DNA from: Bufo bufo
Taxonomy: Eukaryota > Chordata > Amphibia > Anura > Bufonidae
Assembly: GCF_905171765.1 (NCBI RefSeq)
Contig: NC_053390.1
Span: 588,220,471 to 588,284,470 of the forward strand
DNA length: 64,000 nucleotides
Direction of reading: 5' to 3'
Shown: positions 1-11,560 of the stretch, piece by piece
How positions within the stretch are numbered: the first letter of the stretch is position 1
Layout: every line of letters begins with the position of its first letter
Program-made: the position numbers and the translations under genes
Notes under the pieces: generated by a model
What the model was told of the DNA's origin: nothing
What the model saw: the letters and a program-made list of their open reading frames with translations, nothing else
The model's database searches: none

Positions 1-736
1 TTTGGCACCCACCAGAACAGGGCAACACCATAAATAAAATAAGACATGTCAGACAGCAGCAGGTTCTAAGCGGGCAGCATGAATGTGTTGCCAGGAATGG
101 ATCCCCACCAGACCAGGGCAACAACATAACTTAAAAAATACAGCAGCAGGTATTCAGTGTGCTGAAGGAATGTGATGAAATGCATAATAATTGCAATCTT
201 TAGCATTTTAAATTGATTATTTATATTATTTTTACATTTTGCTTCCACACCAAAAATTATTGATAAATTAAGTAGATACACCGCATGCATCGGTAGTCTA
301 TAATTTTTTCTTTCAAGCATATTGAGTCAGTAGCAGAACACTGCAGCTATACAGCCAGCCTAACCATGTGATAATTCCTACAAGCCAGAGGGCACTAGTA
401 GTGGCTGTGTTTTTTAGCAGCTATCTCATCCTCCTTTTGTCTGTGAGGAGTAATGGGTACCGCCGCTCTCCACACCCATACATGATCTTCACCGCGCCGA
501 GATTAGTTCACTTTCTCATCGTCGAAAACTCTTCTGTGTTCCCCTGGCTGCTGTAGGTGTCCCAGGCGTTTGGCTCCAATGCGCATCCTGGATGATCGAT
601 TGCACGTCATGGTGCAGAATAAGACTTTGAATGCGAGGCTTGTCTACAACCTGAGGGGGGGGGGGGGAGCTCAAACAGCCGGTGGCAGACTTCACAATTA
701 AGAGGATGACAGGCAAAGTGGAGCACCTTCTCTGTC
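1..736. repeat. Near-perfect direct duplicate of 4888-5623
   Basis: The block aligns base for base with 4888-5623. By eye it differs only in one G of a homopolymer run (13 versus 12) and in one A/G change about 30 bases before the end. It contains the last unit of the 96-bp array (about 1-95), an AT-rich stretch and the outer left arm of the foldback element. Homology stops abruptly after CTCTGTCAT at 736, where truncated piggyBac sequence begins. It could be a recent segmental duplication or an assembly artefact. Confidence 0.9.
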
Positions 737-2012
737 ATAGAAACAAATGCCTAAAGAGGGCCACACTTGTGTAAAAATTGTCCACATAAAGATGGTACCC
801 CTTGCCGAATAAGGGTGACACCAAGTCCCAGACTGTCTTCCCACTGCTCCCCAGGTAGTCAGGGCAACCGACCGGCTCCAGGGTCTGATCTTTTCCCTCA
901 TAGATCCGAAATTTGTGGGTATAGCCTGTGGCCCTTTCACAGAGCTTATACAATTTGACCCCATACCGGGCACGCTTGCTTGGGATGTACTGTTTGAAGC
1001 CAAGGCGCCCGGTAAAATGTATTAGGGACTCGTCTACGCAGATGTTTTGCTCGGGGGTATACAAATCTGCAAATTTCTGGTTGAAATGGTCTATGAGGGG
1101 CCGAATTTTGTGGAGCCGGTCAAAAGCTGGGTGGCCTCTGGGACGGGAGGTGGTGTTGTCGCTAAAATGCAGGAAACGGAGAATGGCCTCAAATCGTGCC
1201 CTGGACATAGCAGCAGAGAACATGGGCATGTGATGAATCGGGTGCGTGGACCAATATGACCGCAATTCATGCTTTTTTGTCAGGCCCATGTTGAGGAGAA
1301 GGCCCAAAAAAAATTTAAGTTCGGAAACTTGGACTGGTTTCCACCGGAAAGGCTGGGCATAAAAGCTTCCTGGGTTGGCGGATATAAATTGTGTGGCATA
1401 CCGGTTTGTCTCTGCCACGACTAAGTCCAAGAGCTCCGCAGTCAAGAACAGCTCAAAAAATCCCAGGGCCGAACCGATTTGAGCTGTCTCAACCCGAACT
1501 CCAGACTGGGCGGTGAAAGGGGGAACTACAGGTGCGGCTGAAGTTGGTGACTGCCAATCAGGGTTTGCCAGCACCTCAGGGATTCTAGGGGCTCTACGGG
1601 CCTGTCTGTGCGGTGGCTGCGACGGGGTAACTAGTGCACGTGCCACCGTACCAGCTTCAACTGCCCTTCTGGTGCTCGCCACGTCACCATGTTGAACGGC
1701 AGTGCTGGTACTAGGTCCAGGGAGGGCTGCGCTGCTGGTGTATGCCTCACCACGTGATCCGGCAGCGACAGCCCCACTCTGCTGCTCTTGAAGCGGATCC
1801 TGCATAACCTGTGGTCTAGCGACACGGGGCCGGGTACGCCTGGTGCTGCCAGGGACCTCAACCTCCTCGTCCGAACTTTGGGTCAGAGAGCCACTGCTTT
1901 CTACAGGTTCATATTCTGACCCGCTAGATTCGTCAGATGAGGGTTCCCACTCCTCATCCGACTGGGTCAGAATCCTGTAGGCCTCTTCAGAAGAATACCC
2001 CCTGTTTGACAT
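737..2012 (-). pseudogene. piggyBac (PGBD-like) transposase, C-terminally truncated
   Basis: The open frame gives about 425 residues against roughly 550-600 for full piggyBac transposases. The first 150 residues are acidic and Ser-rich, then low complexity, as is usual for the family. A DDE_Tnp_1_7-type domain starts near residue 180. The first two catalytic aspartates are visible: Asp about 327 in CVDESLIHF and Asp about 411 in YVDNFYTS. The frame stops shortly after, at the junction with foreign sequence, so the third Asp and the C-terminal zinc-binding domain are absent. The start MSNRGYSSEEAY is preferred because it opens the acidic N-terminus and lies near the intact transposon end. The family cuts and pastes DNA at TTAA sites; this copy should be inactive. 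Confidence 0.85.
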
Positions 2013-2643
2013 TTGGACTACTAAATTTAGGGGTATTCCCTGAGACTACCCAAGAAAAAAAGCAAGCCTGTCTTACAAAGGGGAGGCTAGCGAAGTACCG
2101 GAGGCCGCTGCGGTTGATAAAAAATATCAAAACTGATTTTTTTATCGCCGCAGTGCGTGTAAAATGAATGTGCAGTGATCAAAAAATATATATTTTTTGT
2201 CACTGCGGTGGGGCGGGCGTGGGTGAACGCACGTGTGGGCGACCGATCAGGCCTGATCGGGCAAACACTGCGTTTTGGGTGGAGGGCGAACTAAAGTGAC
2301 ACTAATACTATTATAGATCTGACCGTGATCAGTTTTGATCACTTACAGATACTATAAAAGTACAAATGCTGATTAGCGATACGCTATTCAGCGAATAAAA
2401 GTGACTGCGGTGCGGTGGGGTGGGCGCTAACTGACGCTAACTACCTAACCAAGGGGCCTAAACTATCCCTAAAACCTAACAGCCAATACCAGTGAAAATA
2501 AAAAAGTGACAGTTTACACCGATCACTTTTTTTCCTTTCACTAGTGATTGACAGGGGCAATCAAAGGGGTGATCAAAGGGTTAATTGGGGTGCAGGGGGG
2601 TGATCTGGGGCTAAGGTGTAGTGTTTGGTGTACTCACAGTTCA

Positions 2644-2964
2644 GTCTGCTCCTGTGCTGGATCCAACCAACGAAAAGGACCAGCACAGGAGCAGACAAGC
2701 CATATAACAGATCATATTTACTAATATGATCTGTTATATGACTTTTGATTGGATTTTTTGAAAATCGCCAGCCTGCCAGCCAATGATCATTGGCTGGCAG
2801 GCTGGTGACAAACTTGTTCTTTGAATTTTGCCGGCCCGCGATGCGCATGCGCGGGCCGGCTTTGAGCGAAATCTCGCGTCTCGCGAGATGACGCGTATAT
2901 GCGTGATTGTGCGCAGCGCTGCCACCTCCGGGACGCGAATCTGCGTACAGCGGTCCGGAGGTGG
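2644..2964. repeat. Train of hairpins at the piggyBac terminus
   Basis: Six inverted repeats follow each other. 2644-2660 pairs with 2680-2696 (17 bp), 2701-2717 with 2724-2740 (17 bp), and 2768-2786 with 2787-2805 (38-bp perfect palindrome). 2830-2840 pairs with 2850-2860 (GC-only arms), 2871-2878 with 2882-2889, and 2922-2931 with 2955-2964, the last being the terminus itself. The arms are perfect by eye. This is subterminal non-coding DNA of the piggyBac; transposase binding or strand structure is possible but not shown. Confidence 0.85.
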
Positions 2965-2968
2965 TTAA

Positions 2969-3807
2969 ACATGAACAACATTTTACGAGAAATACTCAGT
3001 ACTTGTCATAGTACAAGGGCTAATAAGTGGCCCATCCTTAGCATGATCTGGACACAAATATTCAACAGTTACTTTTTAATACTTTACTATATTTCAGACA
3101 CATTACTTGGCAGCATTAGGCCAGACAGTAGCAGTTAAATAGTAACGCAACAGTAGAAGGCATACAAATCAAAGGCCCAAACAATGAAGGATAATGACAG
3201 AAAGTACCATGTAAATGGAAAATCTGTAGTCCAAGGGCCACACATAGCTCAACTAAACTCTGCAGGATCAGGGCAGACCAAAGCAGGTAAATGGTAACAC
3301 CATAGTAAAAGGTGTACACCAAGCTCGCCTAACCCTGCAGGAAAGGCAGCATCATAATTTAATGTTAAAATTGTAGTATAAAGAGTAATTATAACTCTGC
3401 ATGTTCAGGACAGACAGCTGCAGCATCAACAGGACAAAAGATGGAAAGGGTTGAGTATAATGCCTACACATAACTCGGCATAACTCTGAAGGACAGGCAG
3501 CATCATAATTTTGACGTAACATTGTAGTATATAGAGTAATCATAACTCTTCATGTTCAGGACAGACAGCTGCAGCATCAACAGGATGGAAGTTGGAAATG
3601 GTTGAGTATAAGGTCTACACATAACTCGGCATAACTCAGTAGGAAATGCATCATCAACATTTAAAGCTAATGATGTAGTGTAAGGATTTAACAAAACTCA
3701 GCATGATCAGCAAATTCAACAATAGCAGCATCAACAAGATGGAAGATGGAAAATGTCTAGTATAAGGCCTAAACATAGCTCTGAATAACTCATCAGGACA
3801 GGCAGTA
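2969..3807. repeat. Degenerate ~150-bp tandem repeats
   Basis: From about 3340, three units of roughly 150 bp follow each other. Each contains GACAGACAGCTGCAGCATCAA-like and CTACACATAACTCGGCATAACTC-like blocks. The stretch 2969-3340 contains more diverged versions (AGCTCAACTAAACTCTGCAGGATCAGG). The units blend into the 96-bp array at about 3808, sharing the GGCAGTAGCAGG motif. No gene is seen. Confidence 0.7.
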
Positions 3808-5030
3808 GCAGGTTCAAAGTAGGCAGCAGGAATGTGTACCCAGGAATGGGGCACCCACCAGAACAGGGCAACACCATAAATGAAATTAGACATGTCAGAC
3901 AGGAGCAGGTTCAAAGTGGGCAGCAGGAATGTGTACCCAAGAATGGGCACCCACCAGAACAGGGCAACACCATAAATAAAATAAGACATGTCAGACAGCA
4001 GCAGGTTCAAAGTGGGCAGCAGGAATGTGTACCTAGGAATGGGCCCCCACCAGACTATGGTAACACCATAAATAAAATAAGACATGTCAGACAGCAGCAG
4101 GTTCAAAGTGGGCAGCAGGAATGGGTACCCAAGAATGGGCACACAACAGAACAGGGCAACACCATAAATAAAATAAGACATATCAGAAAGCAGCAGGTTC
4201 AAAGTAGGCAGCAGGCATGTGTACCCAAGAATGGGCCCCCACCAGAACAGGGCAACACCATAAATAAAATAAGACATGTCAGACAGCAGCAGGTTCAAAG
4301 TGGGCAGCAGGAATGTGTACCCAAGAATGGGCTCCCACCAGACCATGATAACACCATAAATAAAATAAGACATGTCAGACAGCAGCAGGTTCAAAGTGGG
4401 CAGCAGGAATGGGTACCCAAAAATGGGCACCCACCAGAACAGGGCAACACCATAAATAAAATAAGACATGTCAGACAGCAGCAGGTAAAAGTGGGCACCA
4501 GGAATGTGTACCCAAGAATGGGCACCCACCAGAACAGGGCAACACCATAAATAAAATAAGACATGTCAGACAGCAGCAGGTTCAAAGTGAGCAGCAGGAA
4601 TGTGTACCCAGGAATGGGCCCCCACCAGACAATGGTAACACCATAAATAAAATAAGACATGTCAGACAGCAGCAGGTTCAAAGTGGGCAGCAGGAATGGG
4701 TACCCAAGAATGGGCATCCACCAGAACAGGGCAACACCATAAATAAAATAAGACATGTCAGACAGCAGCATGCTCAAAGTGGGCAGCAGGAATGTGTACC
4801 CAAGAATGGGCATCAACCAGAACAGGACAATAAGACATGTCAGACAGCAGCAGGTTCTAAGTGGGCAGCAGGAATGTGTACCCAAGATTTGGCACCCACC
4901 AGAACAGGGCAACACCATAAATAAAATAAGACATGTCAGACAGCAGCAGGTTCTAAGCGGGCAGCATGAATGTGTTGCCAGGAATGGATCCCCACCAGAC
5001 CAGGGCAACAACATAACTTAAAAAATACAG
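3808..5030. repeat. 96-bp tandem array (about 13 units)
   Basis: The word GGTTCAAAGT recurs at 3811, 3908, 4004, 4100, 4196, 4292 and so on, giving a 96-bp period. Each unit has a GGCAGCAGGAATG block, an ACCAGAACAGGGCAACACC block and an AAATAAGACATGTCAGACAGCAG block. One late unit is shortened near 4826-4850. Because 96 bp is 32 codons, long open frames appear on both strands; these are by-products of the period and not genes. The last unit grades into AT-rich DNA. Confidence 0.92.
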
Positions 5031-5127
5031 CAGCAGGTATTCAGTGTGCTGAAGGAATGTGATGAAATGCATAATAATTGCAATCTTTAGCATTTTAAAT
5101 TGATTATTTATATTATTTTTACATTTT

Positions 5128-6843
5128 GCTTCCACACCAAAAATTATTGATAAATTAAGTAGATACACCGCATGCATCGGTAGTCTATAATTTTTTCTTT
5201 CAAGCATATTGAGTCAGTAGCAGAACACTGCAGCTATACAGCCAGCCTAACCATGTGATAATTCCTACAAGCCAGAGGGCACTAGTAGTGGCTGTGTTTT
5301 TTAGCAGCTATCTCATCCTCCTTTTGTCTGTGAGGAGTAATGGGTACCGCCGCTCTCCACACCCATACATGATCTTCACCGCGCCGAGATTAGTTCACTT
5401 TCTCATCGTCGAAAACTCTTCTGTGTTCCCCTGGCTGCTGTAGGTGTCCCAGGCGTTTGGCTCCAATGCGCATCCTGGATGATCGATTGCACGTCATGGT
5501 GCAGAATAAGACTTTGAATGCGAGGCTTGTCTACAACCTGAGGGGGGGGGGGGAGCTCAAACAGCCGGTGGCAGACTTCACAATTAAGGGGATGACAGGC
5601 AAAGTGGAGCACCTTCTCTGTCATTCAGCAGAGTGCATTTTGGAGTCTCTTGCAAAGGCACTATGTTTAATGGAGTAAAATAGAACCACAGTTAAACTTT
5701 CACAGCATTACGAATGCAGCTGTGCATAATTTTTTTTACTTTGAATTTAAATTATTATTCCTTTCAGTTCAAGAAAAACATACATAAATTTGGTCCTCTA
5801 CAATGATGATGTCTCAAGGGGGAGAAAATTTGATGGCTTCCATTGAGAGATGGGTTAGATAGATATATTACAGCAGGACAGACCACCGGCATATCTCTAT
5901 CTACCCCATCTCTCCCGGGAAGCTCTGCAGCATTCTACTCCTCCATACATCGAAATTGTATAGGACCTGATTAATGCATGTTTATCTTGAACTTAAAGGA
6001 ATAATAATTGATATTAAAAGTAAAAAAAAATTATACACAGCTTAATTCGTAATGCGGGTAAAGTTTAACGGCAGTTGTATGTTACTCTATTAAACATTGT
6101 TCCTTCTAATGACACTCAAAAATGCACTCTGCTGAATGACAGAGAAGGTGCTCCACTTTCCCTGTCATCCCCTTAAAAGGCCTCTTTCCCACGGGCGTGT
6201 GCGCCCCCTTGTCGTGCCCCGGCCCGCAAAATGCGGTCCACGGTACACAAGCTCAGTACGTGGGGCAGCCCCAGCGGATCGCGGACCCATTCACTTGAAT
6301 CGGTATGCGATCCGGCCGTTACGCAAAAAGATAGGACATGATCTATCTTTTTGCAGAATGGAAGTATGGGACGAAACCCCACGGAAGCACTCCGTAGTGC
6401 TTCCGTAGGGTTCCGTTCCGTGGTTCCGTTCCGCATCTCCGTATTTGCGGACCCATGGAAGTGAATGGGTCCGCATCCGTGATGATGAATGCCCACAGAA
6501 CGGCAGCCGTGTATTGCATCAGTGCCTTCTGTGCTCAGACGGCACAGGATGGATAGGTCCTGTCGTGGGCCTGGAGCCCAGCGTGTGTGCGGTGAAGATC
6601 GTGTGTATGGGTGTGGAGAGCGGTGGTACCCATTACTTCTCACAGACAAAAGGAGGATGAGATAGCCGCTGATAAACACTGCCACTACTAGTGCTCTCTG
6701 GCTTGTAGGAATCATCACACGGTTAGGCTGTCTGTGTAGCCACAGTGTTCTGCTACTGACTCAATATGCTTGAAAGAAAAAATTGTAGACTACCGATGCA
6801 TGCGGCGTGTCTACTTAATTTATCAATAATTTTTGGTGTGGTA
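5128..6843. mobile_element. Foldback element with long imperfect inverted arms
   Basis: The left arm (about 5128-5800) is the reverse complement of the right arm (about 5965-6843). Outer pairs include CACCAAAAATTATTGATAAA with its complement near 6819-6838. An inner pair is CATTCAGCAGAGTGCATTTT near 5624 with its complement near 6120. Each arm also has unpaired sequence: about 215 bp on the left (5378-5592) and about 420 bp on the right (6168-6588). The right insert starts GGCCTCTTTCCCACGGGCG, like the 41213 element. The loop is short (about 5800-5960). No protein is encoded. The left arm is also present at 128-736. Confidence 0.75.
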
Positions 6844-7020
6844 GCAATCAATTAATGTCGAATTACATGAATTAAATAAATAAATATAAAAATATATAAA
6901 AACATTAAAACAAATACATTTAAAATAAAAGCTTTAATTAAAAACAAATATATACATCAATAAATATATTTAAGAATTCATAAATAAATAAATAATTCAT
7001 TATTCATAGACAACAACTGA
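6844..7020. other. AT-rich stretch, no feature resolved
   Basis: The stretch is almost only A and T with AAATAAATAAATA-like runs. The unresolved 3' end of hAT-A should lie here or was lost here. I found no TAG(A/T)GTTGAGCG-type terminus in it. Confidence 0.5.
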
Positions 7021-7063
7021 GTTTAGGAGGAAGAGACAAGGAGAGGGATGGACAAGGGACCCT

Positions 7064-10000
7064 TCAACGGCCTGAACCAACAGCGGGGGCCAAGAAGTCA
7101 CTGCCGATCCAGGACTCGTTCATTTTAATGAATGTAAGTCTGTGCACGGAGTCAGTGGACAGACAGGTCCGCTTGCCCGTGACTACCCCACCTGCGACGC
7201 TAAATGTCCACTCAGACAGTGCGCTGGAGGGGGGGCAAGATAGCATCTCCAGTGCATACTGAGCAAGCTCACGGCAGGTGTCCAGCCTGGCAACCCACTA
7301 CTCCATGGGGTCGTCGGTGCTCATGCTGTCGGAAGCACCAACGGACCCCATGTAGTCTGCCACCATGCGGGCCAGCCGCTGGTGGTGACTGCTGCTGCTG
7401 CTGCTACTGGGTCGCGCAGACTGGTAGAATGACCTCATCCCACCCATAAGGTCACCTGCTCGGCTGGTGCTGCTGGGGCCAGCCACCTGCTGGGTGAGAT
7501 GGTGTCACGACCCTTGGCTAGGTCGTGACTCTGTGTCTGCACGTGCGGCAACGTGATTTGCATGTGAGGCACTTTTTCTTGGATGTGGTGTTTCCCCATT
7601 TTGGTATGCACAGGGTTAAGGTGAGTTTGCTAGGTGTGGTGGGTGTGACCTCAGGCCTCCTTATATGTTGGTGTGGTGAAGCCTGAGGTCAGTTTAATTT
7701 TGTTGTCAGTCTGTGTAGGAGCTATGCTCCCTGGCTGAATGTTTTGTCTGTGTGAGCCACCCTTATTTATTATATTGTTTCCCTTGCTTTGTCTGTGTGT
7801 CCCCTCCGGTGTGTTTCTGTTTTCCCTCCCCCACCTGGTGTACGTTGTTATGGTGTGGGCCTTGTTTGGAGGTTTGTGTTGTAGTGTGTTTGCTCCGGAA
7901 GGGGCTTGCTTTCCCGGAGGGGTTTAAGCAAAATGCAAGACTGTGTGCTTCCTAGCCTGGTGCCTCCCTGCATCTGGTAGCCGCAGGGAGGTCCGGGTTG
8001 TCGTCTGTGCCGTCCTTCCATCTCGGCTGTGGCAGGTAAGTGTTTATCTCATTTGTTGTGTTGCTGTGCTATTTACCTGCTGTTTTCTCCTAAAGTCTTG
8101 GACCCTGCCAGCTACTGGGCCTCTGAAGACACCATTCATCTGTGGTGTTGGATGAATGGGTGGTCTCTGCCCTGTATTCAGTTATAGGGCATAGCAGGGA
8201 TACCTAGGGTCCTAGGTTGGTGAGCATGAGCCCCCTTACCTTCTGAGGCGGCTCATTGCTGGCTGCCTGGGACCTAGGTGTCGGTCCAGGAAGGTTAGCG
8301 GGAGTTCTGGAGGGAGATACGGGCACCTGTCTGGCAGTGCCTCCAGTTGTTCTTTCCTCCAGTCTGCTTTGGTGGCTTTCGACCGAGGACCTTTTTGACG
8401 GTCCAGGTTTGTTGGTGGCAGTTCTGGAGGGAGACACTGATGATTTTCAGGCATTGCCCCTCCCCCTTCCTGTTGTTTGGCCCCACCAGCTTCCCCTTTC
8501 CGTGGTGTTGGATGAATAAGTGGTCTCTGCCCTGTCTTCAGTCTTAGGGCATAGCAGGGATGCCTAGGGTCCTAGGTTGGTGAGCATGAGCCCCCTTACC
8601 TTCTGAGTCGGCTCATGCACTAGGAGTCTAGGGAGATTTCAGGGTTGCGTTAGGTGGTGACCTGCTCCCTGTTCCCTGCTATCTGGCGTAACTGCCACTG
8701 ACATTGTACGGTGGGGGGTTTCCCCCTACTCCCTGCCGTGACAGATGGGTGGAGATAACTGGAGCGTGAGGCCGAGGGTTGGCCTGTTCCAGCCGCTTGA
8801 TCAGACAGGCCCGCAGTTGATCCATCCGGGCCTGTCTACGGCTGGCTGGGATGAACTGCTCCAGTTTCCCCATGCAGCGAGGGTCTAAAAGGGTGGCCAA
8901 CCAATAATCTTCCCTCTCCTTTATTTTCTTGATCCGGGGGTCCCTCCTGAGGCATTGCAGCATGTGGACAGCCATAGGGAAGAGGACAGCCCGCTGTGAC
9001 TGTTCATGGCTGCCCGGGACCATGACCTCTTGGTCCTCCTGCTGCTGTTGCTGCTGCTCCCGGTGGGAGCTGCCCCACCCCCGGACTAATGGTGGTGGGT
9101 CCAGGTCCAGACTCCTGGACGTCTACAAATTCTTCCTCCTCCTCCTCCTCGTCCTGGGCCTGGTCCTGTTGGAGCATTGCTGCCTCCTCTTGCTCCAACA
9201 AGGCACTCTCCCCAGCCTTGAGTAGGCGATCTAGTGTCCTGTCCAGCAGGAACACTATGGGGAGCACGTCATTGAGACCGACATGCTCCCCGCTGACCAT
9301 CTTGGTCGCCTGCTCAAATGGGGCCAACATGGCAGACCTGCTGTATCTGCCCCCACTCCACATTAGTGATGTAGGGGAGTGGGTGTGCTGGCCCTGGAGT
9401 TCCTTGGTCCAGCAGGTATTCCCTCACCGCCATTCGCTGCTCCTACAACCTCTCCAGCATGTGGAGGGTGGAGTTCCACCGCGTCACACTGTCCACAATC
9501 AGCCTGTGAGGTGGCAGGCTGTTGTCCTGCTGCAGTTTGAACAGGGACGTGGCAGCAGTTGGGGGAGCATCGGAAGTGGCTGGCAATCCTCCGCACCCTT
9601 GGCACAATGTCACTCAACCCTTGGTATGTTCGGAGGAATTTCTGTACAACAAGGTTGAGGACATGTGCCATGCAGGGCACGTGTGTTAGACTGCCAGCAT
9701 GGAGGGCGGCGAGTAGGTTGCTGCCGTTGTCACAGACAACCATGCCTGCCTCTAGCCTGCAGGGTGTCAGTCACTTCTGGAGCCTGTAGTGGGGCCAGAA
9801 CATCAGGTCCAGTGTGTCTCCGTTCCCCTAAGCTCACAAGCTGGAGCACGGCCTGGCAGCGGACATGCCCAGCACTTGCGTAGCTACGGGGATGCTTGCT
9901 GGGGGGCTTAGCTGCCGTGGAGACAGTGGATTGTGGGGGGAGAGCAGCAGTTCTCCCCTGGACACCCCGGGGTGGCACCACAAAGTCAGATGCAGCTGAT

Positions 10001-11223
10001 CCCTCCCGGCGCCACGGAGGGACACCCAATGGGCAGTAAAGCTGATCTTGTCTGCTGGTCCAAGCATCCATTGTCAGATGCACCCCGTCGCTGACAGCGT
10101 GATCCAGCGACTGGGATACATTCTGCACAATGTGCTGGTGTAGGGCAGGGACGCCGGTCCTAGCAAAGAAATGGCAGCTGGGGACACGCCATCTGGGTTG
10201 TGCCTGCTCTTCCAGAATGGATTGCTGTCCACAAGATTGAAGGGCAGCAGATGTTAATAACCCTTGCCAGGAGCCCATTGAGTGAACGCACGCGTCAGTC
10301 CCCGGGGGCGTAGGGCGCGGTACGTTCAAAAAGGTCAGCAACCGAGGGCTGGCGCTGGACGGCACTGGAGGACATAGAGGAGGGTGCGGTGGAGGCAGAG
10401 GTCTGGCTGCCGGTACCAGTACCTCTAGGAGAGGGAGCGGGGGAGTGGAATTACCTTGTTGGAAGTGGTTGGGGTGGCTGCATGACAGTGGCAGGAGCTG
10501 CTGTCCCCTGCACACTGTTGGTGGCACTGCTGCTACGACCACCCTGCATCAGTTCCCACTCCCGCCAGTGGTTGACTCGCATGTGCTGGGTGAGGGCAGT
10601 GGTACCCAGCTGAGCTGCAGACCTCCCTCTCCTCATCCTGGCATGGCACAGCTTACAAATTCCAATTGTGGCATCATCTGGTGCCAGGGTGAAGTAAGCC
10701 CAAACAGGCGACTTACGCACCGACCTCCTGTCAGATGGGGTGTGCTGAATTGCGCCTGTTCGGGCTCGGTGCACACAGGTGGAGCTGGCTGCTGCTGCCT
10801 CCTCCTACTGCCATTACCAGTGGAGCCCCTGATGCTGGGCTCCCTGGACACCTGTCGCACCATTTGCCTCTGGTGCCTAACTTCCTCCTCATCAGTGCTG
10901 CTGATGCCTGACAATGGAGGTGGCACCCATTCTCTGTCACCCTCCTCTTCATCCCCCGATATGTCAGACCCAGGGCCAACCATTGGTGGACTGAGGGGAA
11001 CAGCAGACGTGGAGCCCCTGACTTGGCTCCTCTGTCCCCTCGCTGACGCCTGGGTCTGACTAGGTGCAGGGTTTCGCTGGCTGAAACCGCCCGCACCTGT
11101 TGGAAGGGATGTCACTGGGGTACATACAGGCGGTACCCCCTCCATCTCCTCCTCCATCCCTTCCAAAAGGTCCTGACCCTGAGGACTGAACTGCAAGTCA
11201 GCCTCCTGCATTACCACCCACAA
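7064..11223 (-). pseudogene. hAT-A BED-finger hAT transposase, broken
   Basis: Read in pieces on the minus strand. An acidic, low-complexity N-terminus lies at 11223-10750. A BED zinc finger lies near 10710-10560 (CKLCHARM, then QHMRVNH). The DDE core follows, with the first Asp in HLTMDAWTS near 10080, the second Asp in VVCDNGSNLL near 9735 and the family CxxH in CMAHVLNL just after it. The DPR block (ATLLDPRCMG) is near 8890. The C-terminal dimerisation block (LSEWTFSVAGG, then LTFIKMNESWI) is at 7220-7100. Frameshifts separate most pieces, and a 1.24-kb LTR-like insertion splits the region upstream of the C-terminal block. The usual LSER is LSEW here. It should be inactive. Confidence 0.8.
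7503..8743. mobile_element. Probable solo LTR inserted in hAT-A transposase
   Basis: The insert starts TGTCACGACCC and ends GCCGTGACA, so it has TG...CA ends and a short inverted repeat TGTCACG/CGTGACA. It is flanked by GATGG at 7498-7502 and again at 8744-8748, a 5-bp target duplication. Short terminal repeats, a 5-bp duplication and no coding content fit a solo LTR, probably of a Gypsy-like or retroviral element. Removing it rejoins the hAT-A C-terminal region. Inside, about 100 bp (8146-8245) is repeated at about 8510-8610. Confidence 0.65.
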
Positions 11224-11560
11224 GATGTCCCTCTCACTGTCGCTGTAAAACAGGAGCAGGGACGATTCTTAGGGGCTGTGGGTTGGTCCTACAGGAGACG
11301 AACTGCTGCTGCTGCTCGGAGCCGGGGCAGAGGACTCGGTGGCACTGGCTTGTCAACTTCCTTGGCATCCTGAGAGGAAATGGTCCTGCTTCCAGTGGCA
11401 AAAAAAATCGCGAATAAGGCGGACGCCCCTGACACCTGCGTCCGGACCTCGGTGGGTAGTGGAGCGACCCGTGCTGGCAGCAGTCCAGCACTGGAACCAA
11501 CTACTCTCCTACCCCTGCTGCTCGATCGTGAAGACCTTATATTGAATTTGGTATATAAAT

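Larger units (their letters stand above)
737..2968 (-). mobile_element. 3'-truncated piggyBac element
   Basis: The element has one intact end at the high-coordinate side. There a TTAA at 2965-2968, the obligate piggyBac target, abuts a terminus that reads CCACCTCCGG inward. A transposase gene runs inward from that end. The other end is missing: the transposase is cut at 737 where the duplicated block begins, so the third catalytic Asp, the Cys-rich tail and the second terminal repeat are lost. The 950 bp between gene and terminus hold the hairpin train described separately. The element cannot move by itself. Confidence 0.8.

Noticed and set aside
3654..4550. Long frames on both strands (291 and 238 codons) rich in repeated 32-residue units
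   Set aside because: They follow from a stop-free 96-bp tandem repeat; there is no start context, no family resemblance, and both strands are open equally.
6173..6718. 181-codon minus frame in the foldback element, similar to a frame at 368-556 and 5255-5443
   Set aside because: The similarity comes from the inverted arms of the foldback element, not from a shared gene.
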